A stretch of 64,000 nucleotides of DNA from Dipetalonema caudispina (GCA_013365325.1 JABVXV010000283.1:17948-81947), one strand, 5' to 3'. Positions 11,184 to 26,600 are shown, counted from the stretch's first letter. The notes: generated from the letters alone by a model not told the origin. Numbers and translations: made by a program.

Positions 11184-14100
11184 AAATGTAAAGAGAGTAA
11201 CGACATCGAATTACAAATACTGGTCTGATTAGTGTTTCATATTACGAACCTGGTGGCAATGAAGAACAGCCTGTTGTAAACTGCAAAAAGGATTTGCGTT
11301 CACTAGCATTCATTCCTACTAGAACATCAACAAAACGTAAGAAGCCAGGCGACTCCTTAGTATAACCCAGTTTTGGCTCAGTGAAATTGATAATATCTTC
11401 ACGAGTCCATTCTGGACATTGATCACCAGATAGCAAGGTCTGCAAACAACCAGTTTATTCAATTTGAAATCGCAAAGAAATACAACTTCGATTCTACTTT
11501 AAAAAAAAAAAAAAAAAAAACATGTGATAATTGAAAACACGAATCGGAAAAACACTACCAAAGGTAATAATGCAGAAGCAAAAAACCTCATGTTCAAACT
11601 TGCCTGTAATTCTCTTGGAACAAACATCCTTAAATTTCGCAGAGGAAAAACAAGATCAAAGCCTTCACGGAATGCTTTCAACTGAAAATTAATCACAACT
11701 GAACATAAATGTTGACAAACGCATAATACCATTTACCATAGCATCATTTTTACCGCATCAAAAATATAAAACATGCAGAAATTAGCAAAAAATTCCAATA
11801 ATACAACTAATTTTGAAGTTAGTTGATCAGTTTTTGAATCAAAGAATAAAAATATGCTTTTGTAGTAGGGACAAGCAAGGTGATTCCCTCAGAAATGCAA
11901 CGAAAGTTTATACCTGATTAAGAATACCAGAATTGAGATAGAAATTTGTGCATGCAGCAATATAAAGTTCAACGTTATCAGCAGTGACATCAATATTCGC
12001 ACCATTTTCAATCAGTTCCATTTGATTATAGCTGAATACGGTTGACGATGGATTTACACTGAAACAGTCGAGCGTTCAGAATCAGAACAAAATATAAGCC
12101 ATCTCGATAGAAATAAGGAAATTCAATCTCAATTACAAGAACTTCGAAATTCCCATACAAATATGCTCACCAAAAAGTTAATGATAAGTCCTCAACTGTA
12201 CACTCTGTACCATTAATATTTAATTTAAGTTGCTGGATTTGTTGTCGTCGGGTGTTCGGATCAAATCTGTGATCAGCTTCAATGGAACGTTTCTGCATTA
12301 CATATGTAGCCAGCTCTTTTAATATACGACCTGAATAATCGTTTCATTAATATTGCAAACTGAAATGAGCCAACACCTGCGAACACCAACGACCAACTCT
12401 TCAATTATAACTAGATAAAGGAATGCATAAGTAAAAAATTTTCAAAACCATCACTTATGTTTTTGGTTAAAATTTCTAGTGATCCTTTCCTAAATCAATT
12501 ACCTTTAATAGAAATCAAAATCTATTCCAATCATGATCAACTGTATTTATTCAAAAAAAGCAAAAAATACTGCGGAACCGCTGACATAATCAGAACTCAA
12601 GCTGAAAGTACCAACTATCCCGACAATATAAAGCGTAATTCACAGCTACACGAAAAAAACCATGTTCCATGAGACAGAACAGTAGACCATAAACAGTAGT
12701 TTATAAGCTCGTAACTGAAGCTTAACCGACCTTTAACCGGAGATACTTCTTCCAAATCATCCAAAGTAAGTACACCATTTAGATCAAGTGTCTCTTCAGT
12801 TAACTAAATAAAATCTAAATAAAATTACATTATGTAATCTATGTCATACAAAAATCCCCTACACGAACTCTTAGCATTCACGATTATGAATATCCCAATA
12901 AACCCTTTCAACAAATCTGGATTCTCAGTGGCATTATAACTTCATCTTGCTCAAATGAACACAATGGGTACCTGTGAGTTGGTAATCATTTTTAAAAATG
13001 GTTGCGAAAGCGGCAAATCCACCAGACGACCATCCTGTAGTACTTTAGCTAGGAAAATACCGAAAATTCGAAATAATTTAGAAACACGTGAGGTTTCTGC
13101 AGATGACACTGGTAATGAAGCCGGAAAAAGTCCTCCAGCACGACGAACATAGTATCTAGACATTAATACATAACATTTGAGCAGTTATTTTTATCCAAAT
13201 TAGAAAAACAGAAGCTTCTCAGCAGATACCGGTGAGAAAGCTAGTTTCACATGTCAGCAGTAATAAAATGACACCTACCCCGGTGGTTTCATACCCTCGC
13301 CAAGATCTAGTTCTTCCATCTGATCGGTATCCGTATCATCACAGATCCACATTGCCAAATCTTTGCGTTGAAATTCGGCAGCCATCTAAATCATGCAAAC
13401 TGATTTCCCGGGATGCAAGAGATAAGAAAAACCAACATTTAAAAGAAACACAAGAAAAGGCGTGATACAAACCAAAGCATAAAACTCTAGTGTGGGTCCT
13501 AGCCCAGTTCCTTCTTCATCAACATACTCAACTTCCAACACTGCTTTTCTAGAAGCATGAAACTCTAACAATCGAACAGCATATTCGAATAATTGCTCAT
13601 CATTACGAGGCACCTAAAATTAAATGTTTTGCGGTTAAAAGTAAAACATGAGACAGCAAACCAGCTACTAAAAAAATTATTTCGGATTTTCGAAGAAATA
13701 CAAAATGCCAGAAATCCCGTTTTTATAATTTAATAGTAAAGGTTAACTTTTTTTGAAAAAAGACCTTAATGCGTTCATGTTTAATTCGCCCTATACGGAA
13801 CTCCGGATAATTATCATCTCTGCGAGTTCCAGCAAGATTCGATACTGCTACAGCACTTGCCGCACCACGAGATTGTTCAAGCATCTGTTAAAAACACATT
13901 AAAATATTCTGAATGACATGATTATTTATTTCGATGTTTGTTAGCTTATCAAATACATCGTTACAATTGTTAGCACTAAGACAACACGGAATAGAGTGCT
14001 GATTTTGACGTACCAATCAAGACAATAAATTCTATACCTGATCATGACGAGTCTGTAGCCATACAATCGAACGTGAAGTGCCAAATGCAGTAGCTCGAAA

Positions 14101-14636
14101 GTAATTATTTCTATAAAAAAATAAAGTGATACAATGACAGCCATTAATTACATCACAATGAAATAATGTTTTTATATCCTACCCTTCTTGTATGATTAAG
14201 TCTCCAACTTTTCAGTTCACAGTGCCTTGTCCACCGCTGCAGGAAGAAACACTACGTATTAAAAAAGGAGCAGGTTTGGGAGGAAAAAACTTAGCCTTCG
14301 AAACGTAAAATATTGTATTCCGGGTCAGAAATTTAATCATTTTAATCAAAACTGGCTAACAATAGTAGCAGAACAGTACTAATCTCTGTTAAACGCAACA
14401 GTAACTTCAAACGATGCTCAAGGAGCTAACCTTGTTTCCACACTAAATAAACATGGATATTTGAAAACAAGTTCATCACACCAAGGAGGTAGAGCTCTTG
14501 CAGAAACAATCAACGGATCTGACAGCTCTTGCATCAGTTTTTGAGTCAATTTTTCACTAACAAAAATATCTGTCGTCAGTTCATATTCCATTACACTTGC
14601 ACTAATTTGGTACAAGTTTGAAAGAACAACCAACGT
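10869..14636 (-). other. hecd-1: HECT catalytic domain exons of hecd-1
   Basis: The last twelve exons encode the catalytic end. Landmarks on the minus strand: [13 protein letters not shown] (13473-13613), [19 protein letters not shown] (12972-13155), [16 protein letters not shown] and [14 protein letters not shown] (11250-11439), and the final exon with [13 protein letters not shown] and the C-terminal NEKGFHLN. The HECT cysteine and the downstream acidic/hydrophobic tail are intact, so the ligase should be active. The stop codon is at 10869-10871. Confidence 0.93.
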
Positions 14637-17600
14637 CTGAAATTTGTGTTTAGGACTTTTAACTTCTCAATGACGATCCTGCTCGATTTCTTAATCTAAA
14701 AGTGTAAAGAAAAAGCAAATAACGTAAGACGAAAAATTCAACACAACAAACTTTATTATTCTTCACCAGATGATGTTTTCCCAGTCAAAAAAAAAAAATA
14801 TGATGACAAACAAAGACTAATGTATAACGGGGCAGTTACCACAATTTGTAAACCAAAAATCTAAACATATTAAAACAAGTGGACTTACTTGAGCAACATT
14901 TTCCGGGATATCATTCATTTCTGCAACTTTTTTATTAACCGTTTGAGGAAGTTCATTATTATCACATGCATCTCCATAAATCATTGTATATGTCGGTTCC
15001 CAAACACGCCTCGTTCTTTCATTTTTCTGCAATGTTATTTGAAGACCGAGTTACTAACATTCGAATTTAAACATAATAATAAATTATCGTCCAACAATTG
15101 TAGTATATATATATATATATATATGTTTTTAACAGTGCATTACATAGCAAACGCAATACTCTGAATTTCATTCATCAAATTCAATGACTGTTGTATATCT
15201 ATCTATCTATATATATATATATATTGTTCCATTATCAATGCATAGTAAAAGGACATCTAAGAGTATTATTTTCTTTTATAATGTCACCTGTCCCCACTCA
15301 ACGCTTTGAACAAGCTGCTGGAGATAGAAAAATATGGATCTATCATCATCATCCAGTTCGACAGTTACATTACTGATATTCGCTAAATTGGGTCCTTGAA
15401 GATACAAACGCAACTCTGGTTCCTGAAAAATACATCACATATGTAAATAATTGCAACAAATTTAATTTCCTAAATCATACTTCCTCTTCCGAATGCAGCA
15501 TTGAACACGCAGAAGGAAATGGCGCATCACTCTGTGACTCACTGATATCCTGTGGCAGCTCGACATCCTGGGTCTGCAACAGCGCTTACAATAATAACCG
15601 CATTATCAAAGGTATCCACATTATTATTAAATTTATCACATTATTGGATTGATAGTAAAGTAAATCTTACGAAGCTTAATACAAAAGAACAGCTGATAAA
15701 CTACAGCTCACGATGCACAGTAAGCCGTGAAATATGACAATAAGTACAAGATACCTGATTGACATTTGTTCTGCCCGGACGAGGATCGAAAGCAGGAATT
15801 AAAGCGGGTAGTTGGTGCTTCAAAACGAATTCATCATCCCAATTCCGACTGAGGCCTCCTCTACTCTGTTTACTGTCACTTGGAGAGGTTGATACTCGTA
15901 AACCTCTATCACTTATCAGTCTTCCAGCCTCGCCCATTACAATCTTTAAATAAAAACGAAGTAATAACCAAAAAGAATCCAAGACGAAGATTGAGAACTG
16001 AATACCAAAGTCTCATTTCGAAATATGTCCTACACTGGCATTTAAGTGCATTCATCCAGTCACGAAAAAGATTAAAGTAGCAAACTAACTGAATGCAAGA
16101 AAATCTTACCTGCTTCCAATTAAGTTTCAGTTCTCCATTAGATCCAGTGCTTCCTCCACTAGATTGCCTACGAAGAGCAGCTGCTGCTTGTGCTAGTGCC
16201 TCCACAGATAAACCATTTGCATATTCTTCATCACAGTCATCTTCATTACCTTCGTCTTGCATCTCATCGTCATATATGTCATCCTAAAATGAGTCCGAAC
16301 AAGTGAAATGATCCAAACTATTAAGTAAACGTGGATATGGAATTTCCAGGGCAATAAATTACAATTATTAGTTTCAACTATTAAAAAAGTATATTTTTCG
16401 ATTCACTGTGATGTTATCTTCTGACACCTTCCCCTGTTGTTTATCCAATCGATCACAGTGAATACAAAAAATCCTTCCCAGTATTGGAAACACGTAGCTC
16501 TGTTTACTGAACTGTAATGTTAAACTACAATCGATTGTTCCTGATACAGATGGAACTAATACACTGAATGCAGACCTCAATTTCTTCTAACTCGAGACCA
16601 TTCAGTGAACCACCAGAATCAATGATTTGTTGCATGACAACAGTGCGCAAAACATCTGCGTAACTACCTAAACGAGAACGGAAACTGCTTCCACTGTTTT
16701 GCACACTGCGTCGTGAGCCTAAAATACATATTCATCTATATTAAATAGGAAAAAATATTTAACACCAACCATTAGTTCAAAGTTTCTCTACAAATAACTT
16801 TGGACACATGTCTATTCACACTTCACTAACATACAACGATACCTTGTCATAATTACAAAAAACATAGATATAATAAAATATCAAAAAAAAAAAAAAAAAA
16901 AAAAATAACAAACAAGTTGAAAATCAAAGAGATAGAAGAGTTGATGAGCCCAAAAAGGAAAAATGTATTTTCTATTCTTATTTATCAGTAAGTTTAAAAA
17001 GGATAAAAACACCTACATGCAGCAGACTGAGTCCCGGAAGCTGACCGAGAACCCGTTCCAAACGAAGATTTACCAAGTGCCCTTTGGGAACCATCTGGCT
17101 GATTTGATCCAACTGTTTCCATCGAAGCATCAACTTTATCGGAAACATCATCGTCTAAATACTTATATATAATTAAATCCAATAAAGACGACAGAGTGTC
17201 AGAGGTAGCAGGACAGAAAAAATTATTTTAACCTGAAAATTCCTCATAAATGGTACTTTTGCGTTTCCCTCTGACACTTATGGATACTAGATCTATACAT
17301 TTCATGACAAAGTTACTGAAAGCTTAAATCAACTAAAAGAAAAACACACCTGAAAACTGCCTCCGTGAACATGAACTTAAAGACGCTCTGCGATCAGTTG
17401 AATAAAAAACTGTGCTACCAGTAGTTGATACTTCATCTGTCGCTGCTTCACGATGAACACTATTTTCTTCAGCTGTAACTCACAGATAGAGAAGTGGTAA
17501 GATAGCAATCCAAAAAAGGATGCAATAAATTCGTGTCTTTTTGTTCACTGCACAGAGGCAATAAATTAGGAAGTCTGCTGATTCATCACCCCTATACATT

Positions 17601-20600
17601 CCAGATTACTTTCCATGTAATCTCGATAATGTTATAAGGACCAGGACCTCAAAAAAAAAAAAAAAAAGGAAAAAGAAAAAAAAAAAACAGCTAATACGCA
17701 AAACAGAAGATCTAATCAATATATATAACAATACTTATGATTCTCCGTCCGGCATTAAATGACTGCAGCATCATGGGTACCAACGAGATTTTCACCGGTT
17801 CCAGGGGAAACGTATTTCCTTGCATCCCTGAGAGACCTTCTTCTCTTTGTTTCCAACCATCTCCTAGTCTGCTTTCACTTGATTCGCCATCTGTAACATG
17901 AATGAAGGAAGGAAAAAATAAAAACGGTTTTTCGAAATATCTGAATGACTTGATGGTTTGATGAACCAACATTTATTTTTTAAATTAAGTTCTACAACCT
18001 CAATCCTACCTTAAAAACAGCACTATCCAAATCAACTTTGAAGAAAAATAATTACCGGCAATTGGAGTGATTGCATCGATGCGACCACTGACTTCACTAC
18101 TCATATCGGTATTTCCGCGAATGACCTCATGAGTCAGTGTTCCAAGCGATTCGTCCATTATTCGTCCCTGTTCTTCATCAATTAAATATCGCCGAGTGGA
18201 ATCACGCATTCCTATAATAAACAGTGCATTTTCCATACATGTCAACTTATGCTTTCCTTTAAGAAACAGGAGAGTCTTTCGTCGTCTCAGGTCAGCTAGC
18301 ACATTTTTACTATTTGGATAGCTGAATTAAAATGTACTGATCCTCCACATAAGACAAGATAATGAAATTAAAACTGTAAGCTGACGACCTCATGTACTAT
18401 GTTTGTATTGCAAGTACGCTCAAACCCTCACTAGTATATAATAAGCAGCATGAAAAAACACATTAAGTTTCCATACTATGAGCAATGTGGGAAACTTATC
18501 GGCACAAATATTTGCTACTTGTTTGATTTGCTCTGCTTCAAACATACAAACAGTATCAAATAGTCAAGAGTAACCATATAAAGAATAGCTGAAGTAAATG
18601 AAAGCTTTGTAGAAAGCCTACCATTATCACCATCATTTATCAGGGCTGAACCGCTTCCCGCAAGTGCAAAGCGACGTAAACTACGAAGTCGAGACGGATC
18701 GTTGGCCAAATCTTGCAAGATATTTCGCACCAAATCATCGTCGCCGGGTACGAACCCTTGATCAGTGTTTGACACTGTTCCCGACTGTTGAAGTTGTCGT
18801 AAAACAATCAAATTTGGAGCACTGACACTCAAACTAAACAGTGATATTAGAACAAACGTTCGCATAATACTATAACTGAAGCTTCAACCTATGCTACATT
18901 TTTTCAGTATAAATTAGCTGCGCAAGAAGCCAAGGATACCTAGCACAAGCTTCCATTAAAACTACAACATCATGTTGTATTTCCACTACGTATTCATTCT
19001 TATTTGAGTAAAAGGAGCATAGAAAAATAAATAAAAGCAAATTACTTGGCTAAATTTCGTGCATTGGCCTCCTCCAAAGACGTTGTATTACTACTGCTCA
19101 CTGGAGCTAGATCATTTTGTATAGTAGATTTAACCGAATCTTGAGGATATGAACATGTGTCGCGTTGTTTGATTACTCGCGTTTCTCCAAAAGCGTCACG
19201 ATCTTGATCAAGTAACACAGGCTGAGAGCCACCGACGCATGTGCTTCAAATCTTTAATTCAACGAACGGCAAAGAAAAGTAACGCCATGAAATGTGATGA
19301 AAAAAGCTAGAGTTAACACTATTTTCATTCTTTTTTTAGAGCCGATCTTTCAAATCACACCTTGTTTTCAGAGAGACATTCACGCCATGTGTCTGCTCGA
19401 TAATTGCGACTGCACCATCAAAACTTTCAAAGCTAGTGTCCAAACCAGCATAGTTATTTGTGGAAACGCTTTCTTGATCAGTATCGACAGCTGTTGAAGA
19501 GCCTGAAATTATGAGGGGACGTAAAGTTTTACAAACCAACTAATAAAGAAAATCTACGTTTAAATCTACAATTAAGATGCAATTACTACAGAGAGCATAA
19601 ATACCGCAAGAACGCGAAGAAAAGTCGGTCTTGAAAAGTAAGTCATTAGGCAACTGACCGAATAATGATAAGGACAGTCTGTCTGAAAATATTTCCTAAT
19701 CTTGTACATTTGTTTCTCATCAATAGCATCAGCAAAAGATGTACAAAAGATGTTACATGTTTACAGGACGGAGGAGAACACAGAAAAAGAACTAAGCATG
19801 AGACTAAATTTCACGGATATGGAGGGAGGCGTGAAAGGGCAGTCTAATTCAGATTGCAAACCTACTGTAAAATAAAGCATACGGAAACTGTACGCCTCAT
19901 TTTGTTGGCGAGTCGAATATAGAAGTAATAAACAGGCAGTTATTCCGCATGCGGAGAAGCGGTTGTTACCTTTAAAAAAGTGGAAACTCCTACCAGTTGT
20001 ACGCTGACTTTCAATTGCAGGTATATCGTCCGAGACCACTTCTGGGATGTGGTCATCGAATATTTTTGAACGTGCCAATAAATTTTCTAAAGATGGTGTC
20101 TGATGCTGTAAAGATTCCGCACTTGCCGCCTGATTTGTTGATGCTACCGATGCTCGCTTCGTCGCCTCAGATCCCTGAAATCGTAGCACAAAATGTTAGA
20201 GCGGTATAAATTCAGCGTATTCGCTCGCGATGTCTATTAATGGACATTTCTAAACTGCAAAGGAAAAGACCTATTTCGAAAGATTATAGTGCGACAATCA
20301 AGCAAAATATCAGTAATATTATGTGTCGGTAAAAAACGGATTTAGAGAGTGCTATTCAACTGAGAATCAATTTTGGGCAAATTAAATAAACCAAACTTCT
20401 ACATCAAACAAATTGGTAGTTGACATCGACTTCTGCGCAATTGTTGAAGATAACTGATTTGTAGTGATAACTTTAGCATCAGGGCTACCTGGAAATAAGC
20501 CAACTTCACATTAAATTTTTAAAAAAAAAAAACAATACTTGAAACCGCAAATGATTTTAATCAAAAAGCATCTCTACAATGATCAAAGAGATTTTTTCAC

Positions 20601-23600
20601 AAACTGTTTCAGACGTACTTTCGCCTTCTTCTGCATTAATTTCTGATTTCTGCGAATTAGAACAATCCAAAACATTAGCGCAATCTTTTGTACGGTGCTC
20701 TTGTGAACCACAGTGAAGACAAGAGTCGGATATATTCCGATCGAAACCTCAAAATAAACTTTTATGACAATAACAGCTTCGTATACCTCACGTTCGGCTT
20801 CGCAACGACATGAATCAGAATGTGAAAAAATTATTTTTCAAGTTTTTATGAAACCGTGTATGTTACACGGTTTCATGATTACCGAAAGAAGTTTCGGAAA
20901 ATGAGCGTAAAACTTGAAAAATTTATTAATAGCTAACACAACAAACAAAAAAACAAACCCCCAATTTCAGCACTGTTACGTGAACTGACACTTTGATGAT
21001 ATCGGGAAAAAGGAGCAGCGCCAGGTTTTGTTTTTCGTAATGTTCCTGTGGGTCCATAATCCATAAACCCACGCGGAACTGGAGGAAGCTGTCTTCTGAA
21101 AATGGAATAAAAGTATGAAACTTCCGAAAAAAAGACTTATATGAATGTAATCAATTTAACTTTGAGTTTAACCTCACTGGCATAAAAAGTAATAAAACAG
21201 AAAATTTCTTACGCGAATCCAGGAGGGACTTGTCCGCTACTAGTGGGAGACAATGCAGCTGTAGCATGACTCTCTCGTCGTGTACCAACTACTCGGAAGC
21301 CTCGACGTAAACCCTAAAACTTTTGCTTTGGAAGATACAGCTAAGCAACTGGATAAAATTCATTCAATGAAAATATTTTAAAGTGCGGAATTTACCGGTG
21401 TCCATTCAACGGATTTCAATTCAATATCATATTTTCCGTCTGCTCCAAAGCGATAAGAGTTTGATGTGCAATCATCCCACTGAACATCAACCCAACCTAA
21501 ATGTTGCAATTCATTTTTCGTTCTAAATATAATGAATAGCTAAGACTAGAAAGAAACCTACCATTGTCAATGAGGGATATAACCGTGCCTTCCATATTAC
21601 TCCCTTGATCATCCCACTTCCAATCCGGGCCTCGAACTACACGACTGCCTACTGGACACGCCATTGCATCAGGTACATTAGCTACACGGACTCCACGTCC
21701 TGCTATATTTGCCGCCAACAAACGTGAACCACGTCGGTAGCGAAATGTTCTAGAACTTCGACAAATATATTTAGCAATTATAAAACAGTTTTAATGAAAT
21801 GAGATTGAAACGACAACCTAAGCTTTCTACTGAAATCATTAAAAAACAATGAAAAGTAATTCAACAATTTACAAAGTAATTTTGCTGAAGCTATGAAGAA
21901 AACAACATGGATCTTTTTTAAAAACTCCGAACATAAGGGGCTACTCTAAAATGCAATCTATCGAACCTGTTCTTCATCGCATTTGTCGCGCTAAGCATCA
22001 AGTCAGATCCAACAATACCACTTGCAACTTTGTTGTTAGTTTGGCCACCAGGTAAATGTATAGCACTGGCATCACTTAGTGAGGTCGCTAAACGTACTTC
22101 AGTACTGGTTGAAGCGAGCGGTGATTCACTAGCACTGCTCTCTTTCACTGATGATTCCTTAGTACTAGTGACACATTTCTTTGATCGTTTGCTACTCATG
22201 CTTGGCTTTTCTTCCAGCATTTTAAAATCATCTACCTAAAGGAAATATTTCTCCAGTCTCTAGTCATAAAAATGAAGAAAGTATGAAGAACGATTCTGCC
22301 TCCGTTAACGAAGATCATATTCCTTGAGAATGCATCATGCATCCAGTTCATAAAATCATGAAGCCCCTTAATAACAAGTCCCTTCCTTATGACTAACCCT
22401 TAAAAAGGAGTGGTGGTAGCGAACCTTCACCGTCATTACAGACAGCAGAGCAAAACCACTACAAAGCTTAAACACTTACCACAACATCAACAATATCACC
22501 ATATATTTCAAAACCCGATAGTGACAAATAATGATTCTGATTACTAGCATTCTTACCATTTTGTGCAATGCGAATATAACGATAAGGACCTAAAGTAGCA
22601 GTTTATACTTTTATTTATGCTGCAATAAATATGAATTTCAATACTTCGAAAATGTAATAAATATAAACTTATCGAAACAACAAGCAACTACGCTCTTGTA
22701 TCATATATAAACACACCTTTCCCCTCTGAACAAACAATTGGCCATGTTGCTGTGGAACCTGGATAGTTCAAAGAGGTATCGTTTTCATGTACCACAAGCA
22801 CATCCCATATTCGGCCGTTACAAGAACCCTATAAAAATGCAATGCACAAAGTTACATTTAAATTTCTTCTTTCAAATTTATATGTTCACAGACAAAATTT
22901 CAACTTACGCATCTAAAAGGATAAATTTTAATCAAATTAACTAGTTCGAGAACTTTTGCCAATTAGTTCTTCAACTATGATTTTTTGATTTTCGAAAGCA
23001 TTATAATATAAACCTGCAAAAGCCAATTACGAAGGGCAGATCGTCCGTAACCACGAGCATGGCGAAGTGTATAAGTATTTGGATAAAAATAAATACCAAG
23101 ATCAATCGTAAAATGAGCGTTTCTATAAACGGATGGATTACAACGTTAATATCCTAAAAAAATCTCTGGAAATCATGAAATATAAATCCTATTTCCCTCT
23201 ACCAAAAACTCACTTATCATCAGAAGTGTGACAATTGAGGGCTTCACGACTTAGAATGTCTTCATGTTGGCCGTACGGCAAACGTTCACCATCCGAACTT
23301 GTCACAAAAACAACGTTAACACTTGCTGGATTCGTCCATTCAACTACTGATTTTCCATTTGTTCCCAACCAGTAAATTATGCCTGAAGGGAATCTCAGTT
23401 AGAAAAAGCCCAATCATGGTATAAATCCATTGAAAAACGTATTGTGAAAATAGGGAAACGTCGCTTACCATCCTTACTATTATTATTGCTAACCTAATAG
23501 TTTAAAATGGAACGTCTATAGTCATCAACGTAAGAGAAGTCTGCGTAGTTCATTAAAACAACCTTTATGTGTTTTCAGCCAAAGGGCACAAAACTAGTGC

Positions 23601-26600
23601 ACCGTAGTAATTGTTGCATTTACGATATAGTCAGTAGGTATCTGACCAACACCCGAAATTACAATCAAAAAAGAGATACATGAACCAAAGTACTGAAAAA
23701 CCTCTGTCATCGAAGTCATTAGTGTAGGTGAATGAAACTTTCGTTCCACGTTTTTTTGCGTCTTTTATTTCCTCCACAAAATGAAACGTTTCACGCCCTC
23801 GATCATACCATTGTTTAGCGACCATTCGCAGAATATAACACTTCAACTGCTTCACTGTACTTAGTGGTTCTACTTTCATTGTTCTACCCGACCTAAAAAT
23901 TAGTAAAACTGAAGTTGTTAAAACAAAGACGTTGCTTGTGCTTGCCACATAATCTGCGAATGATCTGTCACGGGACTCTTCCAGTTTGGTAGAATACTGA
24001 ATGTGAGCTTGTTTAAAGATACCTAACTTAGTGTGAAACCATATTCCACAATGAGTTCCTTAAACCCATGTTTTAATCGTAATTCTAATTTAATGCGTGC
24101 ATTTTCCCTACTAATAGTATGGAAAATTACCGATCCAATAACTGCATCTGAGATGGTGTGTTCGGATTAAATTGTTCCAATTTCAATTTGATACGGCGAT
24201 TAAGTAACTGTAAACCAAACGATGAACCACCGGGAGTGTCATACAGATACTGAGGAAATTTTTCTACAGCATCTAGAACCGACACCATTTTACATACAAG
24301 AGCGGATAGTGAACGCTGATCTACAAAAACCTAAAAAAATGTTTTTGATTGAAAAAAGAAAATGGCACTAAATCGAATGGCAAATAAATAGCAGAGGTAA
24401 AAATAGAAAAGTTACGAAATAAAATAACATTTAAAAAAAGAATACATGAATATGTTGACCTTTCGGAAAATGACTGCTACTTCACAATCTGTGTCCCCTT
24501 GGACAAATTTCAGAAACGCCAATAAAGCCTCAACAATTCCAGATATCGATAACTCAAAAGTTGACAGCAGACGATCGTTAACAACAGAAGAATGCATACA
24601 TTTCAGAGCCGCCTCTAGCTCCGAAAGTATATGTCCTGGTAATCGACCACTTTTTCGCTGGCAAATTTCCTTAAATTTTTGATTCGGTGGAACTAAATAG
24701 TCGAAAACCTGAATAACACTTTTTTTTCTGCAATAGAAAAGTGTTCCGAACTTCATAAATGGAAAGCATTTGAGACATTCAACTTCACTGGTCCACAAAA
24801 AGCCTATTCGTTTCTCCTAATGGCATTGTTACAAGCTTCTACCCGCCCCCACTTTTATGATACATGTTTGCATACATCACTTACACGAACCTTGACTGTA
24901 GATGATGCTTTCTGCAATTCAACTAAAGCGTCCCGTGGCTTTGAGTGAGCTTCTTTCAAATAGTTATCCCAAATTTCTTTCGCCATTTCTTGCAGTTTCG
25001 CTTTTTGAGTCTCAGCGCGGAAGCGCAAACGTCGTCCTCCACCTCGTGCAGCCCATCCAGTAACAAAGTCCAAACCTGGAAATGTACAGAGCATCTGATA
25101 ACAAAACTGAAATAAACCTTTAAATAAATGGAAAACACGATATTTACAACGGAAATTTATAACAAAAACACAGTTCAAAAGATATGTTTAAACGAACCCA
25201 GAGTCCTTTCCGCTTGGAAACAATGTTTTGTTTGGCGATTTGACTCGAAAATGAAACCTGGCAAATCCTCCACAATGATCAAACGTTGCTGATTTCCATC
25301 ACGATTTGTTACAGTCAGTTCACTAACTTTTGGCGAAGCCAAGATCCAGCTGCCAATTTCAATCTAAATATGTATAATATTAAAGCATATAATGTCAAGG
25401 CAGTAAAAAAACCAAGTCTAACTTCAGCTCAAACTTTCTATAAGTTTGATGTATCGGAAACACTTTTGACACTATCCTACGAGCAAATTCATGCTAATCT
25501 GATATGCATAAGTTGGTTTAAATGAAAACAAATACCGTCTTATTAGTATCGGGCACGCTAAATATCGAATGAAGTAAGCTGCCTGGAGGCACAGCATTTC
25601 GAGCTTTAGTGAGCTTATCCAAAAACTCACCACGTGTTTCAGCGTTGTCAGAACCAGCCTCTGGGCTCCCACTGCTAGAAGTATGCGGTCAAGCAAAAGT
25701 TGAAGTAACAGAAAATAAATAACAACAGTAACATGGCAAGAATTTAAGATAAATGCAATACCTATACATAGTACTAAGCTGACCATCTAACATGAAGCGA
25801 AACCAGCCATTACTACCATCGCTGAAAACAATACTGGTGAGACTAAATGGAGATAACAAGACAAATTTTTAACTCAAGGTAATATCTGATTGTAAATTCA
25901 TGAATTCATAGCGCTATGTTGTTTCTAAATTAAAAAAAAAGAAACCTGAATTCCACGGCCACAGCATCGCACCAAATAAAGAAGGAATCCCGACTTTTGA
26001 TCATCCTCCAATCTTTCCATCGATAGCTCTTACCCTGTACAATTTCCCACTGATCATCTGCTGCCGACGAAAGATCAATGCCAATATTATATTTGGAAGG
26101 CACTATAAAAATAACTGTCTATATTTCACAAGGAGAAAAGCAATGAGAAATACACATTTGCGGGGTTCATCGAAATAGTACTCTCCCAAAGAAAGAAAAA
26201 CTTTAACAGCAAATGACAACGAATCGAAAAACAGCACGTTTCAGCAGCAGTTTTTTGCTGAAATTCCATTCAATTTTCAAATTTTATCGTTGGTAATTGT
26301 CAGATATGGAAGCTAATAATAGAACCAACTTGCTGTGACGGAAACAGTCTCAGATGCTTCCAGAGTAGAAGGTGAAGTCACAGCATTTGTACTTGCAGAT
26401 GGAGTTACCTGCGTATTGTGTGAATCATTATCCTGGAAACAAAATCTATGGTTATAAGTACACTATGAATCAGATAGGAAATCTTTAATCACAAAACACT
26501 AAAGACAGGAAAAAGAGTGCCTTAATAATGAATTTTCCACAAATTTAACTTACATGGACAGAGACATTGACCATCGTATCATCATTTTTTTCCTTAGTTG

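Noticed and set aside
22030..22239. Plus-strand frame of 69 codons
   Set aside because: It is the antisense shadow of a serine-rich hecd-1 exon (21967-22235).
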